Part shown: piece after piece, positions 56,688 to 64,000 of the stretch | Numbering within the stretch: position 1 is the stretch's first letter | How the letters are laid out: each line of letters opens with the position of its first letter | NCBI RefSeq assembly: GCF_013201705.1 | Contig: NZ_CP053837.1 | Coordinates: forward strand, 1,488,001 to 1,552,000 | Origin: Aliarcobacter faecis | GTDB taxonomy: Bacteria; Campylobacterota; Campylobacteria; Campylobacterales; Arcobacteraceae | Direction of reading: 5' to 3' | Length of the DNA stretch: 64,000 nt | Made by a program: the position numbers and the translations under genes | Notes under the pieces: model-generated | Databases searched by the model: none | Told to the model about the DNA's origin: nothing | The model's input: only the letters and a program-made list of their open reading frames with translations

Positions 56688-58211
56688 ATTTTAAAAGTTC
56701 TTTTAGGAGTTTTCCTTTTTTTTAATCTCTGCTTTGCAGCAACTTTAGAGGAGCAATATAGAGATGCAAAAATAGAGTTTTTGAAATCATCTTTAAAAAA
56801 AGATGATAATCAAAAAATTTCTGATTTAAAAAAAGTTATTGATTTAGGGAAAAAACTCAAAAAAGACACAACTCCTGATGAAGCAAAATTAAGAATTTTA
56901 GAAGAGAAACAGACAAAAGTAACTACTTCAAAAGTTTTAACAAAAAAAGAGCCTGAAAAAAAATTAAATACTCCAACAAAAAAACCACAAATTGCTACAA
57001 ATCAAACCTCAAAAATAGAAGAGACAAAAAATAACTCAAATATAGATAATGAAAATTTAATAAAACAGATATCTAAAAATGATAATAAAATTATTGTAAA
57101 GTTCAACCAAAATATAGATAAAAGCTTTTTAAACCATAAAGGAGTAAAAAAAGAGAATATCTATGAATATACTTTTGAAATAAATGGAAAATATAAATAT
57201 ACAAATCCAACAAAAATAGATATTGATGGAATTGATAAAATTACAACTTTAGATACAAATAATAAGACAATAATAAAAATAGAAAATAGTTCAAAACCAA
57301 AAATATCATTTATGTTAAAAACTGATGAATTAATAATTATGGCTGAAAGTGATTCTATTTCTAAAAAAGAAACTCTTCCTCAAAATAATGTAGAGCAAAA
57401 GAAAGAAGAAGTAAAAAAAGAACCTATAGAAAAAGAGAAAACTGTAGAGAAAGTTAAAGAAAAAACAGATACAAAAATAAAAGAAGTTGTAGAAAAAGAG
57501 CCTGCTTTAAAAAATACAACTACCATATCAAAAAAAAGAACTATTGTAATTGATGCTGGACATGGAGGAAGTGATGTTGGAGCTGTTGGTCCAAATAAAA
57601 GATATGAAAAAGTAATAAATCTTGAAGTTGCAAAATATCTATACGGTATTCTAAAACAAAGAGGATATACTGTATATCTTACAAGATCAACAGATGTATT
57701 TATAAAAGTTATGGATAGAACAATTCTAGCAAATGAAAAAAATGCAGACCTATTTCTCTCTATTCATACAAACTCTATGCCAAAAGAAAAAGCAAATAAT
57801 ACAAGTGGTATTGAAACATTTTTTCTAAGCCCAGCAAGAAGTGAAAGAGCAAAAAAAGTGGCTGCTTTAGAGAATAAAGATGATATTAGGGAGATGAATG
57901 AGAGTTCCAAAAGTGCATTTTTAGAAAGCCTTAATCGTCCTAGAATAACAGCCTCACATAAATTTGCAATAGATGTACAAGCTGGACTTTTACAATCAGC
58001 TAGAACAAAATATAAGGATGTAAAAGATACAGGAGTAAAAGAGGGTCCATTTTGGGTTCTAGTAGGTGCTCAAATGCCATCAATATTAATAGAATTAGGA
58101 TTTATATCCCATTCTGAAGAGAGCCGTAGACTATATGAAAAAGAGTATCAACAACTTTTAGCAAATGGGATTGCTAATGGTATAGACTCTTACTTTTCAA
58201 AAAATCCTTAA
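56688..58211 (+). CDS. N-acetylmuramoyl-L-alanine amidase (AmiC type)
   Basis: The frame can be opened from TTG 56781 (476 residues), but upstream in the same frame codes a signal peptide, LKVLLGVFLFFNLCFA (56691-56738), so the likely start is ATT at 56688 (or 56685), 7 bases after AAGGGAG. That gives about 507 residues: signal peptide, charged coiled linker, an AMIN-like domain (about 120-210) and a C-terminal amidase_3 domain with Zn ligands in DAGHGGSD, KVINLEV and SIHTN and the catalytic Glu in LIELGFISH. It cleaves peptide side chains from peptidoglycan during cell separation. Start codon unusual; see findings. Confidence 0.88.
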   Translation: MLKVLLGVFLFFNLCFAATLEEQYRDAKIEFLKSSLKKDDNQKISDLKKVIDLGKKLKKDTTPDEAKLRILEEKQTKVTTSKVLTKKEPEKKLNTPTKKPQIATNQTSKIEETKNNSNIDNENLIKQISKNDNKIIVKFNQNIDKSFLNHKGVKKENIYEYTFEINGKYKYTNPTKIDIDGIDKITTLDTNNKTIIKIENSSKPKISFMLKTDELIIMAESDSISKKETLPQNNVEQKKEEVKKEPIEKEKTVEKVKEKTDTKIKEVVEKEPALKNTTTISKKRTIVIDAGHGGSDVGAVGPNKRYEKVINLEVAKYLYGILKQRGYTVYLTRSTDVFIKVMDRTILANEKNADLFLSIHTNSMPKEKANNTSGIETFFLSPARSERAKKVAALENKDDIREMNESSKSAFLESLNRPRITASHKFAIDVQAGLLQSARTKYKDVKDTGVKEGPFWVLVGAQMPSILIELGFISHSEESRRLYEKEYQQLLANGIANGIDSYFSKNP

Positions 58212-58338
58212 TTTTTTAATAAAATATAAAAGAAAACCCAAATTTTAATATCTTTATAAATTATCTTATACTAATATTTTTAGTTATTTAATTTTCTAAT
58301 TTGAATCATTAAATCATAATCCAAACTAAGAGTAACAT

Positions 58339-60615
58339 ATGCAAAATCTAAATTTTCTAAAAGATCAAATAAAAGATATCAAAGATACGATAATGAATAA
58401 TCAAAAAGAGATTCAAGAGATAAAAGGAAGGTTAAAACTTTTAAACTATAAAAGTAATGATTTATATGGGAATACAGATGGGAATTATTCAATCTATAAT
58501 TTAGAAGGGAAAAGTGGAGTAAATAAAGTATATGAATATGAGATAACCTTTATAAGTAATGAAAGAATAGAAGTAGAAGATATAGTAGATACAGATGTAG
58601 AGATAGTTTTAGAGGATTTAGTAAATTTAAAATCTTGTAAAACAATCTTTGGAAAGATTTATAAAGCTAGTGAAGATAGTATAGTATCAAATAAATATAT
58701 GTATAAAATAGAAGTGGTACATCCAATATACTATTTGGGATTAAATAATAAATATGAGATATATCATAGTCTAAGTGCAACAGATATTATAAATAAAATA
58801 GTAACAAGATATAGAGCCTTATTAAATATTTCATTAGAGATAAGAGTAGATAATATAAAATATCCAATAAAAGATTATACAACCCAATATAATCAAAGTG
58901 ATTTAGAGTTTATCTTAATGCTTTGTGAAGAAGAGGGATACTCTTTAATATTTAAAGAAGATGATAATAGTAGCTTTAAAATAGTATTGTGTGAATTAAA
59001 TGATTATGTAGAGAAAATAGATAGTAAGATATTGTGTACATATAATCATAAAATAGAGTTTAAAGCAAGTAAACATATAGAAGATTACTATGATAAGAAT
59101 AATCCAAGCCAAGAGTATAAAATAGAGAAAACAAAGGTAGTAACTAGTAGTAAGATAAAAGATAATGCAAGTAGTAAACAATTAAGAAATGATATAGAAA
59201 AAGAGAGCTTTAGAGATAAACTAAACTTGTTAAATGAAAGCTTGTATGAAGATTTAAATAGATACACAAATATAGATACAAATAAAGAGTATAGTCAATC
59301 AAATATAATAGAAGCAGTTTCAAATGAATTAATAGTAAAAGATAGTTTAAATGCCTTAATAGTAAGTGAAAAAGAGAATAAAGAAGAAGATGTAATAATA
59401 ATAGAAGTAAACTATAAAGCATACTTTCCAAATGCCTTAGAAGAGTATTCAAAACTAAATGATATAAAAGATATAAACTCAAATATGCAATATAGTGTAG
59501 AGTTTAAAGCAATCCCAAAAGATATAATATATAAACCCAAAGTTACAATAAAAAAACCAAAGATATATGGAGTACAAACAGCAATAGTAAGCTCTCAAGA
59601 TGTAAATAACTCACCAATAAACCAAAATCAAAATAGTATAGATGTAGATGAAGAAGGAAGAGTAAGAGTTCTGTTTCATTTTGAAAGAAATAAAACAACC
59701 TCTTGTTACTTAAGAGTATCAAATCTATCTAGTGGAAATAATTATGGCTCACAATTTATTCCAAGAGTAAATAGTGAAGTAATAGTAAGCTTTGTAAATG
59801 GTAACCCAGATTGCCCAATAATAATAGGAACTTTGTATAATGGTGAGAATAAAATACCTTACCCACTCCCAGCTAATAAAACAAAAAGCTATATAAGAAC
59901 ATATACAACTCCTCAATATGAAAATGAGGAAGGATATAATGAAATACTCTTTGAAGATAAACAAGGAAATGAAGAGTTAAATATAAAAGCTCAAAAAGAT
60001 ATGAATACTCTAATACTAAATGATGAGACAAAAATAGTTAAACATAATCAAAGTAATCTAATAGAGAATGATAAAAAAGAAGATGTAAATAATAACTCAA
60101 ACTTAAATGTAAAATCAGACTATACAATAAATGTAAATAAAAACCTAATACAAACTGTAGAAGAAGAGAAAATAACAACTGTAAATAAAGATTATAATAT
60201 CTATGCTAATAAAGATTTTAATATTTTAGTAAAAGATAATCTAAATATCTTTGTAGAAGAAAATATAACAACTACAATAAAAAATATACTACATACTTAT
60301 GTAGAAAAAAATAAACAAGATAAGTTTTTGCAAAACCTATACCTAGAGATATTAGAAGATTATGGATTGGAAATAAGTAATAGTCTTCATATAACATCAA
60401 ATCATGTTAAATACGAAGCAAAAGAAGAACTAGACCTAGATGCTTATAATGAAGTGGTATTAAGATGTGGAAACCATTCACTTTCAATAAATAGTAGTGG
60501 AGTACATTTTCATACTTCAAACTACAATAGTAATAGTCCTTATAGTGGGGTAGTGGCTAATGATGCAGAAATATTAAAAAGTTTATTTAGTTTAGAACCA
60601 CAAGGAGATGAGTGA
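58339..60615 (+). CDS. vgrG: type VI secretion tip protein VgrG
   Basis: 758 residues. After an N-terminal coiled coil (1-35) come the gp27-like domain (VYEYEITFISNERI to SKHIEDYYD), the gp5 OB fold (DEEGRVRVLFHFERNK and YGSQFIPRVNSEVIVSF, GNPDCPIIIGTLYN), then a repetitive beta-helix needle (about 560-700). It tips the Hcp tube and carries effectors. No catalytic C-terminal extension is evident. Strongly Asn/Lys/Ile-rich. Its stop overlaps the effector region, and the tandem effector gene suggests that effector as its cargo. ATG start after AGAGTAAC, a weak SD. Confidence 0.92.
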   Translation: MQNLNFLKDQIKDIKDTIMNNQKEIQEIKGRLKLLNYKSNDLYGNTDGNYSIYNLEGKSGVNKVYEYEITFISNERIEVEDIVDTDVEIVLEDLVNLKSCKTIFGKIYKASEDSIVSNKYMYKIEVVHPIYYLGLNNKYEIYHSLSATDIINKIVTRYRALLNISLEIRVDNIKYPIKDYTTQYNQSDLEFILMLCEEEGYSLIFKEDDNSSFKIVLCELNDYVEKIDSKILCTYNHKIEFKASKHIEDYYDKNNPSQEYKIEKTKVVTSSKIKDNASSKQLRNDIEKESFRDKLNLLNESLYEDLNRYTNIDTNKEYSQSNIIEAVSNELIVKDSLNALIVSEKENKEEDVIIIEVNYKAYFPNALEEYSKLNDIKDINSNMQYSVEFKAIPKDIIYKPKVTIKKPKIYGVQTAIVSSQDVNNSPINQNQNSIDVDEEGRVRVLFHFERNKTTSCYLRVSNLSSGNNYGSQFIPRVNSEVIVSFVNGNPDCPIIIGTLYNGENKIPYPLPANKTKSYIRTYTTPQYENEEGYNEILFEDKQGNEELNIKAQKDMNTLILNDETKIVKHNQSNLIENDKKEDVNNNSNLNVKSDYTINVNKNLIQTVEEEKITTVNKDYNIYANKDFNILVKDNLNIFVEENITTTIKNILHTYVEKNKQDKFLQNLYLEILEDYGLEISNSLHITSNHVKYEAKEELDLDAYNEVVLRCGNHSLSINSSGVHFHTSNYNSNSPYSGVVANDAEILKSLFSLEPQGDE

Positions 60616-60617
60616 TA

Positions 60618-62546
60618 ATGAGAGAGTATTTTGTAAATGAAAATCTAACTATAAAAGCACAAACTTTAGGTATAAAAAATGGAGAAAAACTAAAATTAGA
60701 ACTAATAATGCTTGAAGAATATCACGGAACTAAACTTAAAATAGAAGATTTGGAAAATAAAAGTTTTGAAGATATTGAACTAAAAAAAGCTACTAAGAAT
60801 GTAGATAAGAATAAAGAGCTAACAATATCTGAAGATAGTAGTTATAAAAAGGTTATAAAAGAAGATATAGAAGCACAAAATGATAGAGTGGAATATAAAT
60901 TTAAGATAGAGGAATTAGTAGAACAAGAGAATATAAGAAAAGTAAACTATATTGTAGCTTGGATAGATTTAGATGGAGATGGAATAAGAGAGTATGATGA
61001 AGCAATAATAATGAAGATAAATCATAACCTAGCAAAAGGTAATCTAAGAATAGGAATATTTTTTGATGGAACAGGAAATGATATAAGTAATAAAAGCTTA
61101 ACAGAGAATTCTTTATCAAATGTAAGAAAACTTTTTGAAATATACCCAAATCAGCTTATAGAAACTAGTAAAAAGCAACAAAAAGAGGATGAAGAGTATA
61201 GAAAAAGATATGGAATTGATAATGCTAATAGACCAAAAGTAAATATCACAAATGAAGAAAAATTTCCACAAACAATGTGTGCTTATGTAAGAGGTGTTGG
61301 TTCAATATCAAGTACAGAGTCTAAAGATTTGTTTACAGGTGGAGCATTTGGAAGTGGAGGAATTGAAAGAGTACAAGGGATGCTTTATTATATAAATATT
61401 GCAATAGAAGTTTACTTTAATAAATATTTAGAAAAAGAAGGTATAGGATACTATCCAATAAACCTAGAGTTTGATATATTTGGATTTTCAAGAGGAGCTG
61501 CACTTACAAGACATTTTGTAAATGTTATAAAAGAGCATGGTGTAGATTATAATAAAGAGTTTTATTATAATCCTGCAAAGATAAGAGTAAAAACTCTAAA
61601 TATCTTTGATACAGTTGCTTCATTTGGAAAGCCAGGAAATGATATAAATATAGGATTTAATTTACATATAAAACCAAGTTTCATAATAGATAAAGTAAAT
61701 CATTTTTTAGCAGATGATGAATTTAGAGAGAATTTTCCAGCACATTTAATATCTAATAATAAAGAAGATTACCCAACAGAATTCATTAAAGATAAGTTTG
61801 AAGAGCTTGTATTTTTAGGAGCACACTCTGATATAGGAGGTGGTTATCCTGAAGCTAAATTTGAACATAATGTATCTAATAATGAACTTTCTAAATATTA
61901 TTTAGAGATAATGCATAGCAAGTGCAAAAAAGTAGAAGTTCCTTTAAATGATTTACCTGATAATTTAAAAGCGAATAAAGAAGTTACAGAATACATAGAC
62001 TATTTTGATAACCAATATAAAATCTATCCAAATCTAAAAGTAGCCCATAAAAGACTAAGAGAGATACAAGCATATTTATCTCATAAATATATAGATTATC
62101 AAATAAGTAATTTAAATCAAGAGAAATCTCTATTATCAATAAATGATAATTCTAATAATTTAAGTTATTCTGAAAAAATAAAAAAAGAGAAAGATATTGA
62201 AAATAAAAAACAGCTTTTAAAAGATAAGTACTATTTTTATAATTTAATAGATAGTGATTTATATTATAAAGATATATATAAAGAAGTGATGGATGAACTT
62301 TTAGAGATATTTCAAGATAGATATGAATTAGAAGAGTTTATAAAACAAAGTAATGATTTTCAAGATAAATATGTACATCGTTCTTTCTATAGTTCATTTG
62401 GAATGAGTCCAAGAATTGAAAATAAGAGATATCATAGAATATACTATACAACAGAAATTCAAAAAGATGTTGTAGATAAACTAGATGCAGAGATATTTTA
62501 CTCAAATGCAGATGTTTTAGAAAACGAAAGTTCAAATATAGGATAA
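60618..62546 (+). CDS. T6SS DUF2235 (Tle1-like) lipase effector
   Basis: About 642 residues from ATG 60618 (GTG at 60612 is possible; both follow AAGGAG). N-terminal domain (1-150) with a Ca-loop-like DLDGDGIREYDE. DUF2235 hydrolase domain: LRIGIFFDGTGND, nucleophile elbow GFSRGAAL (Ser codon 61488-61490), catalytic Asp in GAHSDIGGGYPE (61830-61832), and a late His candidate in YVHRSF. These match Tle1 phospholipases that attack membrane phospholipids of rival cells. Starts 2 bases after the vgrG stop; the lipoprotein gene follows. Activity is inferred from motifs. Confidence 0.85.
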   Translation: MREYFVNENLTIKAQTLGIKNGEKLKLELIMLEEYHGTKLKIEDLENKSFEDIELKKATKNVDKNKELTISEDSSYKKVIKEDIEAQNDRVEYKFKIEELVEQENIRKVNYIVAWIDLDGDGIREYDEAIIMKINHNLAKGNLRIGIFFDGTGNDISNKSLTENSLSNVRKLFEIYPNQLIETSKKQQKEDEEYRKRYGIDNANRPKVNITNEEKFPQTMCAYVRGVGSISSTESKDLFTGGAFGSGGIERVQGMLYYINIAIEVYFNKYLEKEGIGYYPINLEFDIFGFSRGAALTRHFVNVIKEHGVDYNKEFYYNPAKIRVKTLNIFDTVASFGKPGNDINIGFNLHIKPSFIIDKVNHFLADDEFRENFPAHLISNNKEDYPTEFIKDKFEELVFLGAHSDIGGGYPEAKFEHNVSNNELSKYYLEIMHSKCKKVEVPLNDLPDNLKANKEVTEYIDYFDNQYKIYPNLKVAHKRLREIQAYLSHKYIDYQISNLNQEKSLLSINDNSNNLSYSEKIKKEKDIENKKQLLKDKYYFYNLIDSDLYYKDIYKEVMDELLEIFQDRYELEEFIKQSNDFQDKYVHRSFYSSFGMSPRIENKRYHRIYYTTEIQKDVVDKLDAEIFYSNADVLENESSNIG

Positions 62547-62549
62547 AGA

Positions 62550-63635
62550 ATGAAAAAATATATATTAGCAATTTTAACTTTAGGTTTATTTACAGCTTGT
62601 TCATCTTCAAGCTTTGATTTAAAAACAAAGAGTAATGATTATACATATACAACTTATGTTGAGCCACTAAGATATAATAAAGAAAATGGTGGACATTTAG
62701 TTGTTATTGCAGGTGAAAATCATACAGATTATGCTGTTTTTCAATTTGAACCAACAGATAATCAAAAAAATAAAGAGATACAAGAAGCTTATCCTGAATT
62801 TCCATATACTTCTTACTGGAAAATAGGAAGGAATCCTTTAGGTATGGAACCTAATTATAGTGAGTGTGGGGAATATATACCATTATATAAAATTGATCCA
62901 GTTACAGAAGAGGAAATAGAGGCATATAATAGAATAAAAGATGATAAAAAATTAGATGCAGAGTATAGAAAAGTAAAAAAAGAGGAAGCAAGATTGCGAG
63001 AGATAGAGCGTGAAGAACATAATAAAAAAAGAAAAATACAAAGAGCTTGTGAAAATAATATTTCAGAAATATTCAACTCACAAACAACATATAAATATTA
63101 CTATGCAAAAATGCCAGAAAATCATCTAGTACACTATCCAAAAAAAAGTGAACTACATTTTAGGTGGAATTTATCTTTTTATATTGGTGGAGTAAATGAT
63201 TTAAAATTGAAATCTGTACCAGAAATATATAAAAACAATCTTGATAAACTAAGAAGTCATAAATGCCATAAATGGGGTGGAATAGATAATACTTGTTATG
63301 ATTTGCCGAATGGAGATAAAAATATATATTATGCACTAAGAGAAGAGTTATATACAGAAGTAAATAGGAAAAAAGAAGAGCCAAATAAAGCTTTACTAGA
63401 TGTTAGAGTTTCAGAACCATTAAATTGGATACAAATAGATGGTATAGAGATAAATAAAGATATATTTGATTATTTAGAAAAAGTTTGTAATATTGGTTCT
63501 TTAGTTTGTCATTTAAATGATTATACAGGAGCTTTAACACAAGAGCAAAAAGAGTATATACAAAAAGTAAAGTGGAAAAAAGATGTTACTTGGACAGATG
63601 AACTTTGGAAAGAGAAAGCTAAAATGAAGTATTAA
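62550..63635 (+). CDS. lipoprotein, candidate immunity protein of the Tle1-like effector
   Basis: 361 residues. Lipoprotein signal peptide MKKYILAILTLGLFTACSSS with lipobox Cys17, so mature protein is lipid-anchored in the periplasm. A charged helical region (about 115-165, Glu/Lys/Arg) and several Trp and Cys follow. No family recognised. It begins 3 bases after the effector stop; known Tle1 effectors pair with periplasmic immunity lipoproteins, which is the basis of the role proposed. ATG start. Confidence 0.65.
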   Translation: MKKYILAILTLGLFTACSSSSFDLKTKSNDYTYTTYVEPLRYNKENGGHLVVIAGENHTDYAVFQFEPTDNQKNKEIQEAYPEFPYTSYWKIGRNPLGMEPNYSECGEYIPLYKIDPVTEEEIEAYNRIKDDKKLDAEYRKVKKEEARLREIEREEHNKKRKIQRACENNISEIFNSQTTYKYYYAKMPENHLVHYPKKSELHFRWNLSFYIGGVNDLKLKSVPEIYKNNLDKLRSHKCHKWGGIDNTCYDLPNGDKNIYYALREELYTEVNRKKEEPNKALLDVRVSEPLNWIQIDGIEINKDIFDYLEKVCNIGSLVCHLNDYTGALTQEQKEYIQKVKWKKDVTWTDELWKEKAKMKY

Positions 63636-63663
63636 TCTTTGAAAATAAGATTTCTCTACAAAC

Positions 63664-64000
63664 TGATCCGGCTACACTAAGACATACTTAGAGATTTAAA
63701 AACATCTAAGTTAAAATAATAAGTATGAAAGAAGTAGAAAAAATGAGAAATAGTAAATATACTAAAGAGTTTAGGGATGAAACTGTACAATTAATTTTGA
63801 ATAGTGAAAAGTCTGCAATGCAAATTGCGAAAGATCTTGGAATAAATGATAAAACAATTTATAATTGGATTAAAGTTTATAAAAAAGAGAACAATATAAC
63901 AACTCCTATTGATGAAACTAAAAATCAATCTAAATCTTCACAACAAGAATTACTTGTAGAACTCAAACAACTACGAGCAGAGAATAAATTACTCAAACAA
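63664..64000 (+). mobile_element. left end of an IS3-family insertion sequence (partial)
   Basis: A likely left terminal sequence TGATCCGGCTACACTAAGAC starts at 63664, 28 bases after the lipoprotein stop, and is followed by an IS3-type orfA at 63725. The right end lies outside the window, so terminal repeats and target duplication cannot be checked. Confidence 0.65.
63725..64000 (+). CDS. IS3-family transposase OrfA (partial)
   Basis: 92 codons from ATG 63725 to the window edge. Helix-turn-helix region YTKEFRDETVQLIL, SAMQIAKDLGINDKTIYNWI, then a leucine-zipper-like LVELKQLRAENKLLKQ at the edge. OrfA of IS3 elements binds the terminal repeats; OrfB (the DDE catalytic part) must lie beyond 64000. 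Confidence 0.85.
   Translation, partial: MKEVEKMRNSKYTKEFRDETVQLILNSEKSAMQIAKDLGINDKTIYNWIKVYKKENNITTPIDETKNQSKSSQQELLVELKQLRAENKLLKQ

Noticed and set aside
59210-59482. Leu-rich reading frame on the minus strand inside vgrG
   Set aside because: Shadow of an Asn/Lys/Ile-rich gene; leucine bias is the expected antisense translation, with no SD or family.

Overview
The window is AT-rich chromosomal DNA from a member of the Campylobacterota, most likely the Arcobacter group (Arcobacter/Aliarcobacter). The case rests on base composition, a MurF with an extra N-terminal membrane domain, a short RecO, frequent TTG start codons, an H-box of the AHQWRQPL type in the sensor kinase, and the sequence of the housekeeping proteins. 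The species cannot be fixed from this window alone. No rRNA, tRNA or CRISPR array was found, and no gap between genes exceeds about 300 bases. The longest, 15278-15572, holds two terminators and otherwise nothing recognisable.

Layout. 1-4.2 kb (minus): HIT protein (cut by the window edge), murF, alpha/beta hydrolase, ddl and ruvA, a tight cell-wall/recombination operon. 4.3-8.9 kb: a chemoreceptor with a periplasmic CxxCH haem motif, a short CheZ-like protein, truD and thiL. 9.0-15.3 kb: a NosL-like lipoprotein or periplasmic protein, ppnP, a small acidic protein with recO, an HDOD protein, ychF, and cstA with its small YbdD/YjiX-like partner.

15.5-32.3 kb is an iron island: a PepSY membrane protein and a DUF4198 protein, a methyltransferase with a regulatory domain, and a TonB-dependent receptor. 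Divergent from the receptor is a compact operon that looks like a ferrosome (fez) cluster: an HMA-like protein with RxRxR in place of CxxC, a ferritin-like protein, three small glycine-zipper/YtxH-like proteins, a P1B-type ATPase with an N-terminal RxR, and two further small membrane proteins. A MacAB-TolC-type exporter and exbB-exbD-tonB follow. Fur-box-like sequences lie at the receptor/fez divergent region, inside the fez cluster, before exbB and before the DUF4198 gene. The inferred plan is that uptake (receptor, ExbBD-TonB, PepSY), membrane-bounded storage (fez) and export are regulated together by iron.

32.3-58.2 kb is ordinary metabolism and information processing: pepA, dedA, trpB, apt, a secreted ATP-dependent DNA ligase, an orphan pseudopilin, dnaB, ispG, an orphan sensor kinase, then the plus-strand run cvpA, lysS, glyA, a SPOR protein, trpE, pdxJ, pdxA, an AAA ATPase, pyrH, rpoZ, spoT, tyrS, a nitronate monooxygenase-like enzyme and an AmiC-type amidase whose signal peptide implies a non-canonical ATT start.

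58.3-64 kb is accessory: VgrG, a DUF2235 (Tle1-like) lipase effector and a lipoprotein that is the candidate immunity protein, followed by the left end of an IS3-family insertion sequence running off the window.
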